Origin: JAYEID01 sp964581885
Lineage (GTDB): Bacteria; Patescibacteriota; WWE3; JAUXAW01; JAYEID01
Length of the DNA: 23,677 nucleotides
Direction of reading: 5' to 3'
Assembly (NCBI GenBank): GCA_964581885.1
Contig: CAZOPS010000008.1
Location: 1-23,677, forward strand
This document shows positions 15,651-22,570 of the stretch, piece by piece. The translations under genes and the position numbers were made by a program. The notes under the pieces were generated by a model, which was not told the DNA's origin, made no database searches, and saw only the letters and a program-made list of their open reading frames with translations. The first letter of the stretch is position 1, and each line of letters opens with the position of its first letter.

Positions 15651-16109
15651 ATGCCAACTATTCAACAACTTGTTCGAAAAGGACGCGAAAAACCAAAAGA
15701 GGAGAAAAGCACCCCTGCTTTGGGTGATATCTATTCTTCTCTAGACAGAGAAAGAAAGGAATTAGATGCACCCTTCAAAAGAGGTGTAGTTCTTGACGTG
15801 CGAACAATGGCACCTAAGAAACCTAACTCGGCGCTCCGAAAAGTTGCACGGGTAAGGCTTTCTAATGGGAAGGAAGTTACTGCTTACATTCCGGGTGAGG
15901 GTCATAATGTTACTGAGCACGCTGTGGTTTTGGTGCGGGGTGGGCGAGTTCAGGATCTTCCGGGTATTAAATACACAATCGTAAGGGGTCATTATGATGT
16001 GGCCGGAGTTGAGGATCGGGTGACTTCTAGATCTAAGTATGGGACTAAGGAAAGTGGGGAAGTTGGTGGAGCGACAGTTACCGGTGGTGAAGAGTCAGTA
16101 GAAGAGTAA
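15651..16109 (+). CDS. rpsL: 30S ribosomal protein S12 with an internal insertion
   Basis: S12 sits at the decoding centre and controls accuracy. The 152-residue product keeps the PKKPNSALRKVARVRL box (from residue 55), YIPGEGHNVTEH, VRGGRVQDLPGIKY and RSKYGTK. Between PALG (22-25) and APFKRG (40-45) there are about 13 more residues than in Thermus or E. coli S12, forming a charged segment DIYSSLDRERKELD. The C-terminus after SKYGTK is a Glu/Gly-rich extension rather than the usual Lys-rich tail. Both look like genuine features because the frame and the conserved core are intact. rpsG follows after 88 bp. No Shine-Dalgarno precedes the ATG. Confidence 0.96.
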   Translation: MPTIQQLVRKGREKPKEEKSTPALGDIYSSLDRERKELDAPFKRGVVLDVRTMAPKKPNSALRKVARVRLSNGKEVTAYIPGEGHNVTEHAVVLVRGGRVQDLPGIKYTIVRGHYDVAGVEDRVTSRSKYGTKESGEVGGATVTGGEESVEE

Positions 16110-16154
16110 AATGTAGTGAACCATTTCGTTCGCTTAGCGCGACAACTTAGTTAT

Positions 16155-16160
16155 TATAAT
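16155..16160 (+). promoter_or_regulatory. Perfect -10 box upstream of rpsG
   Basis: TATAAT at 16155-16160 matches the consensus exactly, but no good -35 sits 16-18 bp upstream. Transcription would begin near 16167, giving a leader of about 31 nt to the ATG at 16198. Confidence 0.35.
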
Positions 16161-16197
16161 TTTATTGTCTATTGCATTAACAGTTCCGTTTAAGCCA

Positions 16198-16662
16198 ATG
16201 CGTGGAAAAAAGGCAAAAAAACGTGAAAGAGAAAAAGATTTAATGTATGGTTCTGAGCTTGTGACTCGGTTAGTTAATCAGGTGATGGAGTGTGGCAAAA
16301 AGGGTGTGGCGGAGAAAATCGTTTACGGTGCATTGGAGAGCCTTTCTGAGGATCGGGAAGAGGCTCTGCGCCTTTTAGAACAAGCTGTGAACAATGTTGT
16401 TCCGAGTGAAGAAGTTCGTTCTCGCCGAGTTGGTGGTGCAACTTATCAGGTTCCAATTCCACTGAAGCGTGATCGGGCTGTGACTTTAGCAATTCGTTGG
16501 ATAGTTGCTGCTGCAAAGAGAAAGAGCGGCGAGCCAATGAAAGAGAGCCTTGCTTATGAACTCCAGGATGCTCTTCGCAGCGAAGGTTCTGCAGTGAAGC
16601 GAAAAGAGCAAGTGCATCGTACGGCAGAAGCAAACCGGGCTTTTGCCCACTTCCGTTGGTAG
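16198..16662 (+). CDS. rpsG: 30S ribosomal protein S7
   Basis: S7 nucleates folding of the 16S rRNA 3' domain and contacts E-site tRNA. Starting at ATG 16198 the product is 154 residues (MRGKKAKKRE...), the normal bacterial length. The upstream TTG at 16165 would add 11 residues with no family counterpart. Signatures are DLMYGSELVTRLVNQVMECGKKGVAEKIVY, the beta-hairpin VRSRRVGGATYQVPIPL and the C-terminal KRKEQVHRTAEANRAFAHFRW region. It lies between rpsL and fusA, as in the classical str operon. The 380-bp spacer and a separate promoter suggest fusA is uncoupled from it. Confidence 0.96.
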   Translation: MRGKKAKKREREKDLMYGSELVTRLVNQVMECGKKGVAEKIVYGALESLSEDREEALRLLEQAVNNVVPSEEVRSRRVGGATYQVPIPLKRDRAVTLAIRWIVAAAKRKSGEPMKESLAYELQDALRSEGSAVKRKEQVHRTAEANRAFAHFRW

Positions 16663-16728
16663 TCTGCTCCGCCAGTTGGCGGACCGTTAACCACTTCCGG
16701 TACTCCGTTTTTCGCTACGAGAACAATT

Positions 16729-16762
16729 ACGAAAAGTATGGGGCCGTCACCATGTTTTTCGT
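16729..16762 (+). terminator. Possible rpsG terminator hairpin
   Basis: ACGAAAAGTATGG (16729-16741) pairs with CCATGTTTTTCGT (16750-16762) as a 13-bp RNA stem with two G-U wobbles and an 8-nt loop. It is followed by CATTTTTCC. The T-run is short and offset, so termination is plausible but not certain. Confidence 0.5.
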
Positions 16763-16870
16763 CATTTTTCCAAGTTTAAGCCCTTCAATCGTGTTTCTAA
16801 AATAGTACAAAAATGTGTGCGGAACCGCATATGTTTTCGTAGTGTTTTTATTTTGCTTTTTGCAAAGCGG

Positions 16871-16899
16871 TTGCATAATGGGGCTGGATTTGTTATAAA
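16871..16899 (+). promoter_or_regulatory. Strong candidate promoter of fusA
   Basis: TTGCAT (16871-16876) and TATAAA (16894-16899) are separated by exactly 17 bp, among the best promoter matches in the window. Transcription would begin near 16906 and produce a leader of about 138 nt containing three hairpins. Confidence 0.6.
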
Positions 16900-16932
16900 T
16901 AAGGCCGATACTTGAAGAAGTGAGGGTTCTAG

Positions 16933-16953
16933 AAAAACCCGCAGAGGGTTTTT
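16933..16953 (+). promoter_or_regulatory. fusA leader hairpin 1
   Basis: AAAAACCC (16933-16940) and GGGTTTTT (16946-16953) form a perfect 8-bp stem with a GCAGA loop. An upstream GGGTT (16924-16928) could compete for AACCC (16936-16940). Confidence 0.65.
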
Positions 16954-16955
16954 AT

Positions 16956-16974
16956 TCCCGCCTTCTTGGCGGGA
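16956..16974 (+). promoter_or_regulatory. fusA leader hairpin 2
   Basis: TCCCGCC (16956-16962) and GGCGGGA (16968-16974) form a perfect 7-bp stem with a TTCTT loop. The loop and its flanks can alternatively pair with AAGAAG at 16915-16920 or with the loop region of hairpin 3. Confidence 0.65.
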
Positions 16975-16997
16975 GTCGCCGAAGAGGCGACTTTTTT
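16975..16997 (+). terminator. Intrinsic terminator in the fusA leader
   Basis: GTCGCC (16975-16980) pairs with GGCGAC (16986-16991) across a GAAGA loop, directly followed by six T residues. It ends about 40 nt upstream of the fusA start and downstream of the best fusA promoter. It can therefore act as an attenuator, unless a second promoter (-10 like TATACT at 17015-17020) drives fusA. Confidence 0.8.
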
Positions 16998-17043
16998 ATT
17001 GGTGCTTTTTGGATTATACTTAATTAACGGGAGACTAATGACT

Positions 17044-19140
17044 ATGGCAGAAAAGGACTATCCATTAGAGAAAATTAGAAATATTGGCGTTATTGCTCAC
17101 ATTGATGCTGGGAAAACCACTGCTACTGAGCGCATTCTTTATTACAGTGGAAAAACTTATAAAATTGGGGAAATAGATGAGGGAACTACTCAGATGGATT
17201 GGATGGAACAAGAGCGAGAGCGGGGGATCACTATTCAGTCGGCTGCTACTACTACTTTTTGGGCTCCCCTTCGTTTTGAAGGTGCAGAAGAACATTTACA
17301 CCGGATAAATATTATTGACACACCAGGACACGTGGATTTTACAGCTGAGGTAGAGCGTTCTCTACGTGTTCTTGACGGTGCGGTGGTTGTGTTTGACGGT
17401 GTGGCTGGTGTGGAGCCGCAGTCGGAAACAGTATGGCGTCAAGCTGACAAATACGGGGTGCCGCGTGTTTGTTTTATTAATAAGATGGATAAAACTGGCG
17501 CAAACTTTTTTGCTTCGGTTGAAACTATTAGTAATCGCCTTGGGGCTAGAACTGCTGTGGTTCAGATCCCGATTGGTGAGGAGAGTGAGTTTGAAGGTGT
17601 GGTGGATCTTATTGAGATGCGAGCACTTTATTGGGAGGGTGGTCTGGGAGAAAAGGTTCGGTATGAGGAAGTTCCCTCGGGACTGGAAGCAAAGGCTGAG
17701 GAAAAGAGAAAAGACCTTCTGGAAATGGCTGCTGAGCAAAGTGAGGATCTTTTTGAAAATTATCTGGAAAACCAGGACCTTACTCCGGATGAGATTCGGA
17801 AGGGCCTTCGGTTTGGTACGCTTAATGGTGATTTTGTTCCAGTGATGTGTGGAAGTGCGCTTCGTAACCGTGGAATTCAACCCCTGCTCGACTCTGTTAT
17901 TGATTACCTCCCTTCTCCTTTGGATGTACCTTCTATTAGTGGTGTTAATCCAGAAACAAATGAAGAAGAAGTTCGAGAAGCAGATCCTGACGGTCCATTT
18001 GCTGCGCTAGCTTTTAAGATTCAGACTGATCCTTATGTTGGCCGACTTTGCTATTTCCGTGTTTACTCCGGAACTTTGGATGCTGGAGATGAGGTTTTGA
18101 ATGTCTCCAAAGATGAAAAGGAGCGAATGGGAAGGATATTGTTAATGCATGCTAATACCAGGGAGGAGATTGATAAGATATCAGCTGGAGAGATTGGTGC
18201 AACTGTAGGGTTGAAAAACACTTTTACTGGTGATACTCTCTGCGACAAAGACAGTCCTATTGAGCTGGAGAAAATATCGTTTCCGGAGCCTGTTATTTCT
18301 GTAGCTATTGAGCCAAAAACGCGTGCGGATCAGGAGAAATTGGGTAAGGCTCTTCGCCGCCTTTCCGAAGAAGACCCCACTTTTGAGATCCGAGCAAACC
18401 AGGATACAGGTGAAACTTTGATCTACGGTATGGGTGAGCTGCATTTAGAGATTTTGGTTGAACGCATGAAGCGTGAGTTTGGAGTTGAAGCTAAGATTGG
18501 TAGACCACGAGTTGCTTATCGGGAAACTATTCGAAAAAGAGCGGAAGCTGAGGGTGAATATATTCGTCAGTCAGGTGGGCGTGGGCAGTATGGACATTGT
18601 TCCCTTCGTTTGGAACCACGGGCACAGGGAGAAGGGTTTGAGTTTGTGAATGAGGTCAAAGGTGGTGCTATTCCTCGCGAATTTATACCTGCTGTGGAAA
18701 AGGGTGCAATTGAAGCTCGGGACAAAGGTATATTAGCAGGTTATCCAATGGTTGATCTTACAGTCTCAGTTTTTGATGGGAGTTATCACGAAGTTGATTC
18801 TTCCGAAGCAGCTTATAAGATTGCTGCTTCTCAGGCTTTTCAAAAAGCTGCTAAGCAGGCCCAACCAGTTTTGTTAGAGCCTATAATGCAGGTGGAGGTA
18901 ATTACTCCCGATGAACATCTAGGCTCAGTAGTAAGTGATCTTTCCTCTAAGCGGGCGAAAATCAAGGAAACAAGGGCTCAGGGAAACACTCGGCGAATCG
19001 CGGCTGAGGTCCCTCTGGCAGAAATGTTTGGATACGCGACGCGACTTCGTTCCTTGACAAAGGGCCGCGCAACATTTACAATGGAGCCTAGCCATTATGA
19101 GGAGGTTCCTCAAAATGTGGCTGAACAATTAGTTAGTTAA
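17044..19140 (+). CDS. fusA: Elongation factor G
   Basis: EF-G is the GTPase that drives translocation of tRNA and mRNA. The product is 698 residues from ATG 17044. The P-loop AHIDAGKT is at 18-25, followed by the switch I end RERGITIQSAATT, then DTPGHVDF and NKMD. The C-terminal domains include GMGELHLEI, RQSGGRGQYGH (domain IV), PVLLEPIMQVEV and GYATRLRSLTKGRATF. All regions of a canonical full-length EF-G are present. The start is chosen because MAEKDYPLEKIRNIGVIAHI aligns with the family N-terminus. ATG 17038, two codons upstream, is the alternative. GGGAG at 17029-17033 is a partial ribosome-binding site. The leader carries a terminator hairpin that may control expression. Confidence 0.97.
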   Translation: MAEKDYPLEKIRNIGVIAHIDAGKTTATERILYYSGKTYKIGEIDEGTTQMDWMEQERERGITIQSAATTTFWAPLRFEGAEEHLHRINIIDTPGHVDFTAEVERSLRVLDGAVVVFDGVAGVEPQSETVWRQADKYGVPRVCFINKMDKTGANFFASVETISNRLGARTAVVQIPIGEESEFEGVVDLIEMRALYWEGGLGEKVRYEEVPSGLEAKAEEKRKDLLEMAAEQSEDLFENYLENQDLTPDEIRKGLRFGTLNGDFVPVMCGSALRNRGIQPLLDSVIDYLPSPLDVPSISGVNPETNEEEVREADPDGPFAALAFKIQTDPYVGRLCYFRVYSGTLDAGDEVLNVSKDEKERMGRILLMHANTREEIDKISAGEIGATVGLKNTFTGDTLCDKDSPIELEKISFPEPVISVAIEPKTRADQEKLGKALRRLSEEDPTFEIRANQDTGETLIYGMGELHLEILVERMKREFGVEAKIGRPRVAYRETIRKRAEAEGEYIRQSGGRGQYGHCSLRLEPRAQGEGFEFVNEVKGGAIPREFIPAVEKGAIEARDKGILAGYPMVDLTVSVFDGSYHEVDSSEAAYKIAASQAFQKAAKQAQPVLLEPIMQVEVITPDEHLGSVVSDLSSKRAKIKETRAQGNTRRIAAEVPLAEMFGYATRLRSLTKGRATFTMEPSHYEEVPQNVAEQLVS

Positions 19141-19169
19141 TTTATCTGATAGTTACGAGTTGGTGTTTT

Positions 19170-19193
19170 GTTGCTGGTTGTTAGACTAGCAAC
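19170..19193 (+). other. Hairpin in the fusA-tuf spacer
   Basis: GTTGCTGGT pairs with ACTAGCAAC across a 6-nt loop, a 9-bp stem with one G-U pair. There is no T-tract directly after it. Confidence 0.45.
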
Positions 19194-19206
19194 AAGAAAC
19201 TAACTT

Positions 19207-19235
19207 TTGCCTGTTTTTATTTGTTTAGGTTGATA
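19207..19235 (+). promoter_or_regulatory. Weak candidate promoter of tuf
   Basis: TTGCCT is followed after 17 bp by TTGATA. The -35 half is reasonable and the -10 is imperfect. It would give a leader of about 60 nt containing the TGCAC/GTGCA hairpin at 19270-19286. Confidence 0.3.
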
Positions 19236-19290
19236 ACTGTGGCGGTCTGGTACATCCAAGACGCGCGGATGCACTAGCTCGGTGCAGTGA

Positions 19291-19297
19291 AAGGAGG
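19291..19297 (+). promoter_or_regulatory. Strong Shine-Dalgarno of tuf
   Basis: AAGGAGG, 4 nt upstream of ATG 19302, is the only canonical ribosome-binding site found in front of any gene in this window. It fixes the start at 19302 rather than the in-frame GTG at 19287, which lies upstream of it. Confidence 0.85.
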
Positions 19298-19301
19298 CCG
19301 T

Positions 19302-20486
19302 ATGGCTAAAGAAAAGTTTGAAAGAACTAAGCCCCATGTTAATGTGGGTGCTATTGGTCACGTTGACCATGGTAAAACTACTCTTCTTACTGCAATGACT
19401 AAAGTTTTGAGTGAGAAGGGTTTATCTGAAGAGGTGCCCTTTGAGGAGATTGATAAAGCTCCAGAAGAGCAGGAAAGAGGCATCACTATTGCTATTTCTC
19501 ACGTGGAATATGAGACGGAGAATAGGCACTATGCCCATATTGATTGTCCTGGGCACGCAGACTATGTAAAGAACATGATTACTGGTGCCGCTCAGATGGA
19601 TGGTGCAATTCTAGTAGTGGCGGCGGATGACGGTCCAATGCCTCAAACTAGGGAGCACATTCTTCTTGCGCGTCAGGTAAACGTTCCGGCAATGGTGGTT
19701 TTCTTGAACAAGACTGATTTGGTTGAAGATGAAGAGCTCCTAGATTATGTGGAGGAAGAAGTAAGAGAACTTCTTAACCAGTACGAGTTTCCTGGAGATG
19801 AGATCCCTGTTATTCGTGGTTCTGCTGAAATGGCTTTGCAGGGTGATGAAGAGGCAAAGGAACAGGTTTGGGAACTTATCCAAGCTTTGGATGAATACAT
19901 TCCCGAGCCGGAGCGCGATCTTGATAAGCCATTCCTAATGCCAGTGGAGGATGTGTTTTCGATTGAAGGTCGAGGTACTGTTGCAACTGGAAGAATTGAA
20001 CGCGGAACAGTAGATTTGAAGGATGAGGTTGAACTTATAGGTATTAAAGAAACACAGGAAAGTGTTGTTACTGGTATTGAGATGTTTAGAAAGCAGATGG
20101 ATAATGCTCAAGCTGGTGATAATGTAGGTATTCTTCTTCGAGGAATTAATAAGGACGATATTGAGCGGGGGCAGGTTTTAGCTGAACCAGGAACAGTTAC
20201 TCCGCATACTGAGTTTGAAGCAGAGGTTTATGTTCTTACTAAGGAAGAGGGTGGGCGTCATACACCCTTCTTTTCAGGATACCGACCCCAGTTTTACATT
20301 AGAACTACGGATGTTACTGGTGAGGTAGAATTGCCCGAAGATGTTGAAATGGTAATGCCTGGGGATAATGTAAAGATGAAGGTAAGACTTATTACCCCAA
20401 TTGCTGTTGAGGAGAATTTGCGCTTTGCTATTCGTGAGGGTGGAAAAACTGTAGGAGCAGGCGTGGTTTCAAAGGTAATTAAGTAA
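19302..20486 (+). CDS. tuf: Elongation factor Tu
   Basis: EF-Tu carries aminoacyl-tRNA to the ribosome as a GTP complex. The 394-residue product has the P-loop GHVDHGKT at 19-26, switch I RGITIAISH with Thr62, DCPGH at 81-85 (catalytic His85), NKTD at 136-139 and the later GSAEMAL box. Domains II and III follow, with RGTVATGRIERGTV and GGRHTPFFSGYRPQFYIRTTDVTG. Length and motifs are canonical. It is preceded by a hairpin (TGCAC at 19270-19274 with GTGCA at 19282-19286) and the only strong Shine-Dalgarno in the window, consistent with a need for very high expression. rpsJ follows 73 bp later. Confidence 0.98.
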   Translation: MAKEKFERTKPHVNVGAIGHVDHGKTTLLTAMTKVLSEKGLSEEVPFEEIDKAPEEQERGITIAISHVEYETENRHYAHIDCPGHADYVKNMITGAAQMDGAILVVAADDGPMPQTREHILLARQVNVPAMVVFLNKTDLVEDEELLDYVEEEVRELLNQYEFPGDEIPVIRGSAEMALQGDEEAKEQVWELIQALDEYIPEPERDLDKPFLMPVEDVFSIEGRGTVATGRIERGTVDLKDEVELIGIKETQESVVTGIEMFRKQMDNAQAGDNVGILLRGINKDDIERGQVLAEPGTVTPHTEFEAEVYVLTKEEGGRHTPFFSGYRPQFYIRTTDVTGEVELPEDVEMVMPGDNVKMKVRLITPIAVEENLRFAIREGGKTVGAGVVSKVIK

Positions 20487-20559
20487 ATAAATTTGAGTTG
20501 AGGTAAGTCGAGGGAAGAAATGCTAGGGATAGGGTCGAGCCTGCCCAAAGTATATTGCA

Positions 20560-20871
20560 ATGGTTAAAGGTAATAAAATCAGAGTACGCTTAAAAGCTTA
20601 TGATCATCGAGTAATTGATCAATCAGCAGAGAAGATCGTGGATGTAGCTATAAGAACAGGAGCAAGAGTTTCTGGACCAGTACCCTTACCAACAGATATT
20701 GAGCGTTGGACAGTTTGTGCTAGTCCTCATGTTGATAAGCGCTCGATGGAGCAGTTTGAGCGGCGCACGCACAAGAGACTTGTTGATATTTTGGAGCCAA
20801 CTCCAAAAACGTTAGATGAGCTTTCTCATCTCAACCTTCCTGCTGGTGTAGGAATTGCGATAGAAGGCTAG
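20560..20871 (+). CDS. rpsJ: 30S ribosomal protein S10
   Basis: S10 is part of the 30S head and, as NusE, joins NusB in transcription antitermination. The 103-residue product has normal length. It shows the family pattern IRVRLKAYDHRVIDQSAEKIV, then VSGPVPLPTDIERWTV, SPHVDKRSMEQFERRTHKRLVDI and the C-terminal LPAGVGIAIEG. It opens the S10 cluster, but rplC does not follow closely: 183 bp with a terminator-like hairpin intervene. No Shine-Dalgarno is seen; a possible -10 like TATATT lies about 10 bp before the ATG. Confidence 0.96.
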   Translation: MVKGNKIRVRLKAYDHRVIDQSAEKIVDVAIRTGARVSGPVPLPTDIERWTVCASPHVDKRSMEQFERRTHKRLVDILEPTPKTLDELSHLNLPAGVGIAIEG

Positions 20872-21007
20872 GTTTTTCTATTTTAATTTTGTGGAAGATG
20901 GGGTTGTTTAGGCAAATTTCGAAAATAAACCTCAAGAATATTATATTCATGAGAATAAACATTTTTGATTCATAAGAAGATTTGGTACAAATTTCGTCTC
21001 TTGCATG

Positions 21008-21030
21008 GGCGCCAAATCGGCGTCTTTTTT
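21008..21030 (+). terminator. Terminator-like hairpin between rpsJ and rplC
   Basis: GGCGCC (21008-21013) pairs with GGCGTC (21019-21024) with one G-U wobble, around an AAATC loop, followed by six T residues. It is 136 bp after rpsJ and 25 bp before the rplC start, so it can terminate an rpsJ transcript or attenuate rplC. Confidence 0.7.
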
Positions 21031-21054
21031 AATACCAAAATAAGGTTAAGTCAG

Positions 21055-21483
21055 ATGGAAATTAAAGCTAAGAAATTAAAAATGAGTAGAATCTTCACAG
21101 AGGGCGGCATTCCCCAGCCAGTTACCCTTGTTAAGGTTGATAATCTTGAAGGTTTTGAAAAAGGCGACTTTGTTATTGTTTCAGGAAAGAGCAAAGGTAA
21201 GGGGTTTGCAGGTGTTATGAAGCGGTGGGGTTTTAAGGGTGGTCCGCGGACTCATGGCCAGTCGGATCGGGAGCGCGCGCCTGGTTCTATTGGTGGAACT
21301 ACAGATCCAGGAAGAGTTTGGCCAGGAAAGAAAATGCCGGGAAGAATGGGCGGTAATAAAGTTACTGTCAAGGGTTTGAAAATTTTAGAGATTGATAAGA
21401 GTAACAATATTTTGAAAATTGGAGGCTCAGTTCCCGGTCCTCGGGGAAATGAAATAACTATTGTGAAGCAAGAAGGGTCTTAA
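21055..21483 (+). CDS. rplC: 50S ribosomal protein L3, internally shortened
   Basis: L3 helps to organise the peptidyl-transferase region. Starting at ATG 21055 (MEIKAKKLKMSRIFTEGG) the product is only 142 residues, against about 209 in E. coli. Both ends align: the N-terminal KKLKMSRIF, then SGKSKGKGFAGVMKRWGFKGGPRTHG, PGSIGGTTDPGRVWPGKKMPGRMG and VPGPRGNEI. The missing part, roughly E. coli residues 31-97 in the globular beta-domain, is replaced by a few residues. The E. coli methylated Gln in MAGQMG is Arg here. Codons upstream of 21055 stay open to 20965 but show no L3 similarity and overlap the terminator. rplD follows after 26 bp. Confidence 0.93.
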   Translation: MEIKAKKLKMSRIFTEGGIPQPVTLVKVDNLEGFEKGDFVIVSGKSKGKGFAGVMKRWGFKGGPRTHGQSDRERAPGSIGGTTDPGRVWPGKKMPGRMGGNKVTVKGLKILEIDKSNNILKIGGSVPGPRGNEITIVKQEGS

Positions 21484-21509
21484 AATCTGTTTCTGTTCGT
21501 TGATTTGAA

Positions 21510-22163
21510 ATGAAAGTAAATTTTTTCAATACAAAAGGGGAGGAATTAAAGACTTCTGCAAAATTGGCGCCGGAGATTTTTGGAGTAACGCCGAGTGAAA
21601 GACTCTTAGCCCGGTACGTTTGTGCCTACCAGCACAATCAGAGACAAGGTACTGTAAAAACTAAAAATCGTAAGGAAGTTTCGGGTGGGGGTCGCAAGCC
21701 CTGGCCGCAAAAAGGTACTGGCCGGGCTCGGCACGGTTCTATCCGGTCGCCGCTTTGGGTTGGTGGGGGGACTGTTTTTGGTCCCCAGCCACGGGATTGG
21801 AGTTCGAAGCTTCCAAAAAAGATGCGAAGGAAAGCTTTATTTATGGCTCTTTCTCACAAAGTTAAAGAGAACAGAATTATTGTGTTGAATAAGATGAGGA
21901 TTTCCAAGATAAGTACAAAGGAGATGGATAAAATTATTCAAAATTTGTTTGGGGAAAAGACAGAACTGATGGATAAGATTTTGCTAGTTCTACCTGGTAG
22001 TGAGGAAGACAGGGACATTTACCTTTCTGCGCGAAATCTTTCTAATATTAAGTGTGTTCCTGTCCAGAGTTTGAATGCATATCTTGTTTTGAATGCAGAC
22101 AGTGTCGTGTTGACGAAGGAAAGCTTGGATCTAATAGAAAATATTTTTCTTGGTGAGGATTAA
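21510..22163 (+). CDS. rplD: 50S ribosomal protein L4
   Basis: L4 lines the peptide exit tunnel and, in some bacteria, represses its own S10 operon. The 217-residue protein has the typical extended-loop segment, running from RQGTVKTKNRKEVSGGGRKP through WPQKGTGRARHGSIRSPLWVGGG to a basic region (LPKKMRRKALFMALSHK). The C-terminal part, with VLPGSEEDRDIYLSARNLSNIKCV and LNAYLVLNADSVVLTKESL, is also standard. No obvious insertion or truncation is visible. rplW starts 2 bp after the stop codon, so the two genes are probably translationally coupled. Confidence 0.95.
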   Translation: MKVNFFNTKGEELKTSAKLAPEIFGVTPSERLLARYVCAYQHNQRQGTVKTKNRKEVSGGGRKPWPQKGTGRARHGSIRSPLWVGGGTVFGPQPRDWSSKLPKKMRRKALFMALSHKVKENRIIVLNKMRISKISTKEMDKIIQNLFGEKTELMDKILLVLPGSEEDRDIYLSARNLSNIKCVPVQSLNAYLVLNADSVVLTKESLDLIENIFLGED

Positions 22164-22165
22164 TT

Positions 22166-22462
22166 ATGAAAAAGTACCGAGAAATTTTAAAAAAGCCACT
22201 TGTTACAGAAAAGACCTTGCGTTTAGCTCGAGAAAATAATGAGTATACTTTTGAGGTTGTATTAGATGCATCTAAAGGAGCTATTAAGGAAGTAGTTGAA
22301 GACATGTTTGGTGTAGAAGTAGAGAACGTTCGTACCTTGAAAAGAGCTGCTAAAAACAGAAGGGTTTGGGGAACTTGGCGTTATACGAGGAAGGGTCCTT
22401 GGAAAAAAGCAATTGTGAAGTTGGCGCAGGATGATGAAATTGAGGGTTTTGGGATTGAGTGA
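22166..22462 (+). CDS. rplW: 50S ribosomal protein L23
   Basis: L23 sits at the tunnel exit and docks trigger factor and SRP. The 98-residue product begins with the signature KKPLVTEKTLRLARENNEYTF. It continues with VVEDMFGVEVENVRTLKRAAKNRRVWGTWRYTRKGPWKKAIVKLA, a full-length L23. The stop codon is TGA. A GAGG string about 8 nt before the ATG may be a weak ribosome-binding site. rplB, usually immediately downstream, is 274 bp away behind a repeat-rich leader. Confidence 0.95.
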   Translation: MKKYREILKKPLVTEKTLRLARENNEYTFEVVLDASKGAIKEVVEDMFGVEVENVRTLKRAAKNRRVWGTWRYTRKGPWKKAIVKLAQDDEIEGFGIE

Positions 22463-22475
22463 TATACCAATTGAT

Positions 22476-22510
22476 GCGAATAAGAATTTACGATACGAAT
22501 TTATACGAAT
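22476..22510. repeat. ACGAAT-type low-complexity repeat
   Basis: GCGAAT, ACGATACGAAT and ATACGAAT occur in succession just after rplW. This is a short degenerate tandem repeat without visible coding potential. Confidence 0.5.
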
Positions 22511-22570
22511 AAAGGGGAGTTGATAAGGTTTTATTTTGTTAAGAGGTAAAGAGTTAAAGGATGGATATAC

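Larger units (their letters stand above)
16663..17037. other. rpsG-fusA spacer with hairpins and fusA leader, no gene
   Basis: No gene is supported here. Directly after the rpsG stop is TCCGCC-AGTT-GGCGGA (16668-16683). A 13-bp stem lies at 16729-16762. TGCGG-AA-CCGCA is near 16818-16829 and GCTTT-TTGC-AAAGC just before the promoter. The fusA promoter and a triple-hairpin leader fill 16871-16997. Confidence 0.7.

Noticed and set aside
16165..16197. TTG start for S7
   Set aside because: It adds 11 residues without family counterpart and lies at the predicted transcription start; ATG 16198 fits known S7 length.
16966..17037. In-frame N-terminal extension of EF-G from a TTG codon
   Set aside because: It would encode 26 residues absent from EF-G and would overlap the leader hairpins and terminator; family alignment starts at 17044.
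19287..19301. GTG start 5 codons upstream of tuf
   Set aside because: The strong Shine-Dalgarno lies downstream of this GTG and points to ATG 19302, which matches the EF-Tu N-terminus.
20965..21054. 30-residue N-terminal extension of L3
   Set aside because: It shows no L3 similarity and runs across the intrinsic terminator; ATG 21055 gives the expected N-terminus.
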